From the NCBI RefSeq assembly GCF_946885855.1, contig NZ_CAMPHH010000172.1, forward strand, positions 1 through 7,292: a DNA stretch of 7,292 nt, given 5' to 3'. The translations under genes and the position numbers were made by a program. The notes beneath the pieces were generated by a model that saw only the letters and a list, made by a program, of their open reading frames with translations, did no database searches and was not told where the DNA came from. Origin of the DNA: an uncultured Actinotalea sp. Lineage in GTDB: Bacteria > Actinomycetota > Actinomycetes > Actinomycetales > Cellulomonadaceae. Shown here piece after piece: positions 6,262 to 7,292 of this stretch; the first letter of the stretch is position 1, and the number at the start of each line of letters is the position of its first letter.

Positions 6262-6290
6262 CCGCGGCTGGCTCGGGCCGCTCGGCCGGC

Positions 6291-7292
6291 TCAACCCCAG
6301 ACGAGGCCCTTCGCCGGGTCCTCGAGCACCGCCGCGACGTCGGCGAGGAGCCGGGACCCCAGTCCGCCGTCGACGAGGCGGTGGTCGAAGGAGAGGGCGA
6401 GCTGCGTGACCTGCCGCTTCTTGATCTTCCCCTTGTGGACCCACGGCTGCTCCCGGATCGCGCCGACCGCCAGGATCGCGGACTCGCCCGGGTTGAGGAT
6501 CGGCGTGCCGGTGTCGATGCCGAACACCCCGACGTTGGTGATGGTGATGGTCCCGTCGGCCATGTCCGCCGGGGTGGTCCGTCCGGCGCGGGCGGTGGCG
6601 GTGAGCTCGGCGAGGGCGACGGCGAGGTCGTGCAGGCTCAGCCGGTGCGCGTCCTTGACGTTCGGCACGACCAGCCCGCGCGGCGTCTGCGCCGCGATGC
6701 CGAGGTTGACGTAGTGCTTGTAGACGATCTCCTGGGTCTCGTCGACCCAGCTCGCGTTGACCTCGGGATGCCGACGGACCGCCAGGAGCAGCGCCTTGGC
6801 GGCGATGAGCAGCGGCGTGACGCGCACGTCCGCGAACTCGCGGTCCTCGCGCAGCTGGGCGACGAGCTTCATCGTGCGCGTGACGTCGACCGTGTGGAAG
6901 ACGGACACGTGCGGCGCGGTGAAGGCGCTCGCGACCATCGCCTCCGCCGTGCGCTTGCGGACCGAGCGCACCGGGACCCGGGTGCTGCGCCCGTCGGGGG
7001 AGACCGTGCCTGACGCGAGCCACGGCTCGTCGGTCGGGTAGTCGGTGAGGGCCCGGCCCTGGTTCGCCTCGGCGCGGGTCAGCACGTCCTCCCGGGTGAC
7101 GATCCCGCCCGGTCCGGTGGGCGTCACGGTGGCGAGCTCCACCCCGAGGTCCTTCGCGAGCCGGCGCACCGGGGGCTTGGCGAGCACCCGCGGCGCCGGC
7201 GCGCGCAGGACCACCGGGGGGAGCTGGCCACCGTGACCCCCACCCGACCCGGCGGGGTCCTCACCCCGGGGGTCGTGCTGACCCCCGCCCAG
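6291..7292 (-). CDS. 2-oxo acid dehydrogenase complex E2 subunit (dihydrolipoamide acyltransferase), 5' partial
   Basis: The frame stays open to the right edge, so 333 C-terminal residues are seen and the start is outside the window. E2 subunits carry acyl groups on a lipoyl arm and transfer them to coenzyme A in pyruvate, branched-chain or 2-oxoglutarate dehydrogenase complexes. Visible parts, numbered from the window edge, are: a Gly/His-rich linker (1-26); a peripheral subunit-binding domain (about 37-71) with [19 protein letters not shown] and [12 protein letters not shown]; a second linker; and the catalytic acyltransferase domain (about 101-333). The active-site motif [10 protein letters not shown] has the catalytic His304 and Asp308. 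The N-terminal lipoyl domain or domains, expected for a full length of about 430 or more residues, lie beyond the edge. The [14 protein letters not shown] signature suggests the branched-chain (Bkd-like) type, but acyl specificity cannot be read safely. E1 genes would be expected upstream, off the right edge. GTG at 7214 is an internal Val codon in the linker. Confidence 0.92.
   Translation of the reverse strand: MGGGQHDPRGEDPAGSGGGHGGQLPPVVLRAPAPRVLAKPPVRRLAKDLGVELATVTPTGPGGIVTREDVLTRAEANQGRALTDYPTDEPWLASGTVSPDGRSTRVPVRSVRKRTAEAMVASAFTAPHVSVFHTVDVTRTMKLVAQLREDREFADVRVTPLLIAAKALLLAVRRHPEVNASWVDETQEIVYKHYVNLGIAAQTPRGLVVPNVKDAHRLSLHDLAVALAELTATARAGRTTPADMADGTITITNVGVFGIDTGTPILNPGESAILAVGAIREQPWVHKGKIKKRQVTQLALSFDHRLVDGGLGSRLLADVAAVLEDPAKGLVWG

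Larger units (their letters stand above)
6039..6290. other. Gene-free gap between E2 and VOC genes
   Basis: These 252 bases contain no open frame with a plausible start and ribosome binding site. They hold the VOC ribosome binding site at the left, a weak minus-strand promoter candidate (6136-6165) and a pair of 11-bp direct repeats (6226-6236 and 6251-6261). No clear terminator for the E2 gene was found. Confidence 0.5.

Noticed and set aside
1..7292. Mobile element, phage, CRISPR or defence island
   Set aside because: No transposase, integrase, terminal repeats, spacer array or defence domains are seen, and base composition is uniform apart from the left edge.

Overview
The window is about 7.3 kb of very GC-rich DNA. 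Coding bias is strongly G/C at third positions, GTG starts are common and Shine-Dalgarno sites are sparse. Gene content points to a high-GC actinomycete: a class F sortase, an RskA-type anti-sigma factor, a DUF6458 protein, a CopD-CtaG fusion and an actinobacterial-type E2 acyltransferase. The protein style resembles Cellulomonadaceae/Promicromonosporaceae (Cellulomonas, Cellulosimicrobium and relatives), but that placement is inference from memory, not a search result.

Left part, plus strand (1-2347): an AT- and homopolymer-rich stretch of about 70 bases that may be a terminator or a contig-edge artefact. It is followed by a leader with a 17-bp near-perfect tandem repeat. Then come three tightly packed genes: a lipoprotein class F sortase, an ECF sigma factor whose ATG overlaps the sortase stop by one base, and an RskA-like membrane anti-sigma factor that overlaps the sigma gene by 23 bases. 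This reads as one translationally coupled unit, in which a membrane-anchored anti-sigma holds a sigma factor co-expressed with a surface-protein-processing enzyme. A strong 16-bp hairpin closes the unit.

Right part, minus strand (2515-7292): all genes face left, toward the sortase operon. In transcription order they are: the C-terminal part of a 2-oxo acid dehydrogenase E2 subunit (cut by the right window edge), a VOC/glyoxalase-fold protein, an unidentified secreted lipoprotein, a large CopD-CtaG fusion for copper handling and cytochrome oxidase assembly, and a small two-helix DUF6458 membrane protein. Gaps of 252, 117, 74 and 114 bp between them suggest mostly independent genes rather than one tight operon. 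The CopD-CtaG gene has a -10-like hexamer placed as expected for a leaderless GTG start.

I saw no tRNA or rRNA, CRISPR array, insertion sequence, prophage or defence module. This looks like ordinary actinobacterial chromosome. The parts that most deserve a second look are the sortase-sigma-anti-sigma cassette with its repeat-bearing leader, and the uncharacterised lipoprotein next to CopD-CtaG.
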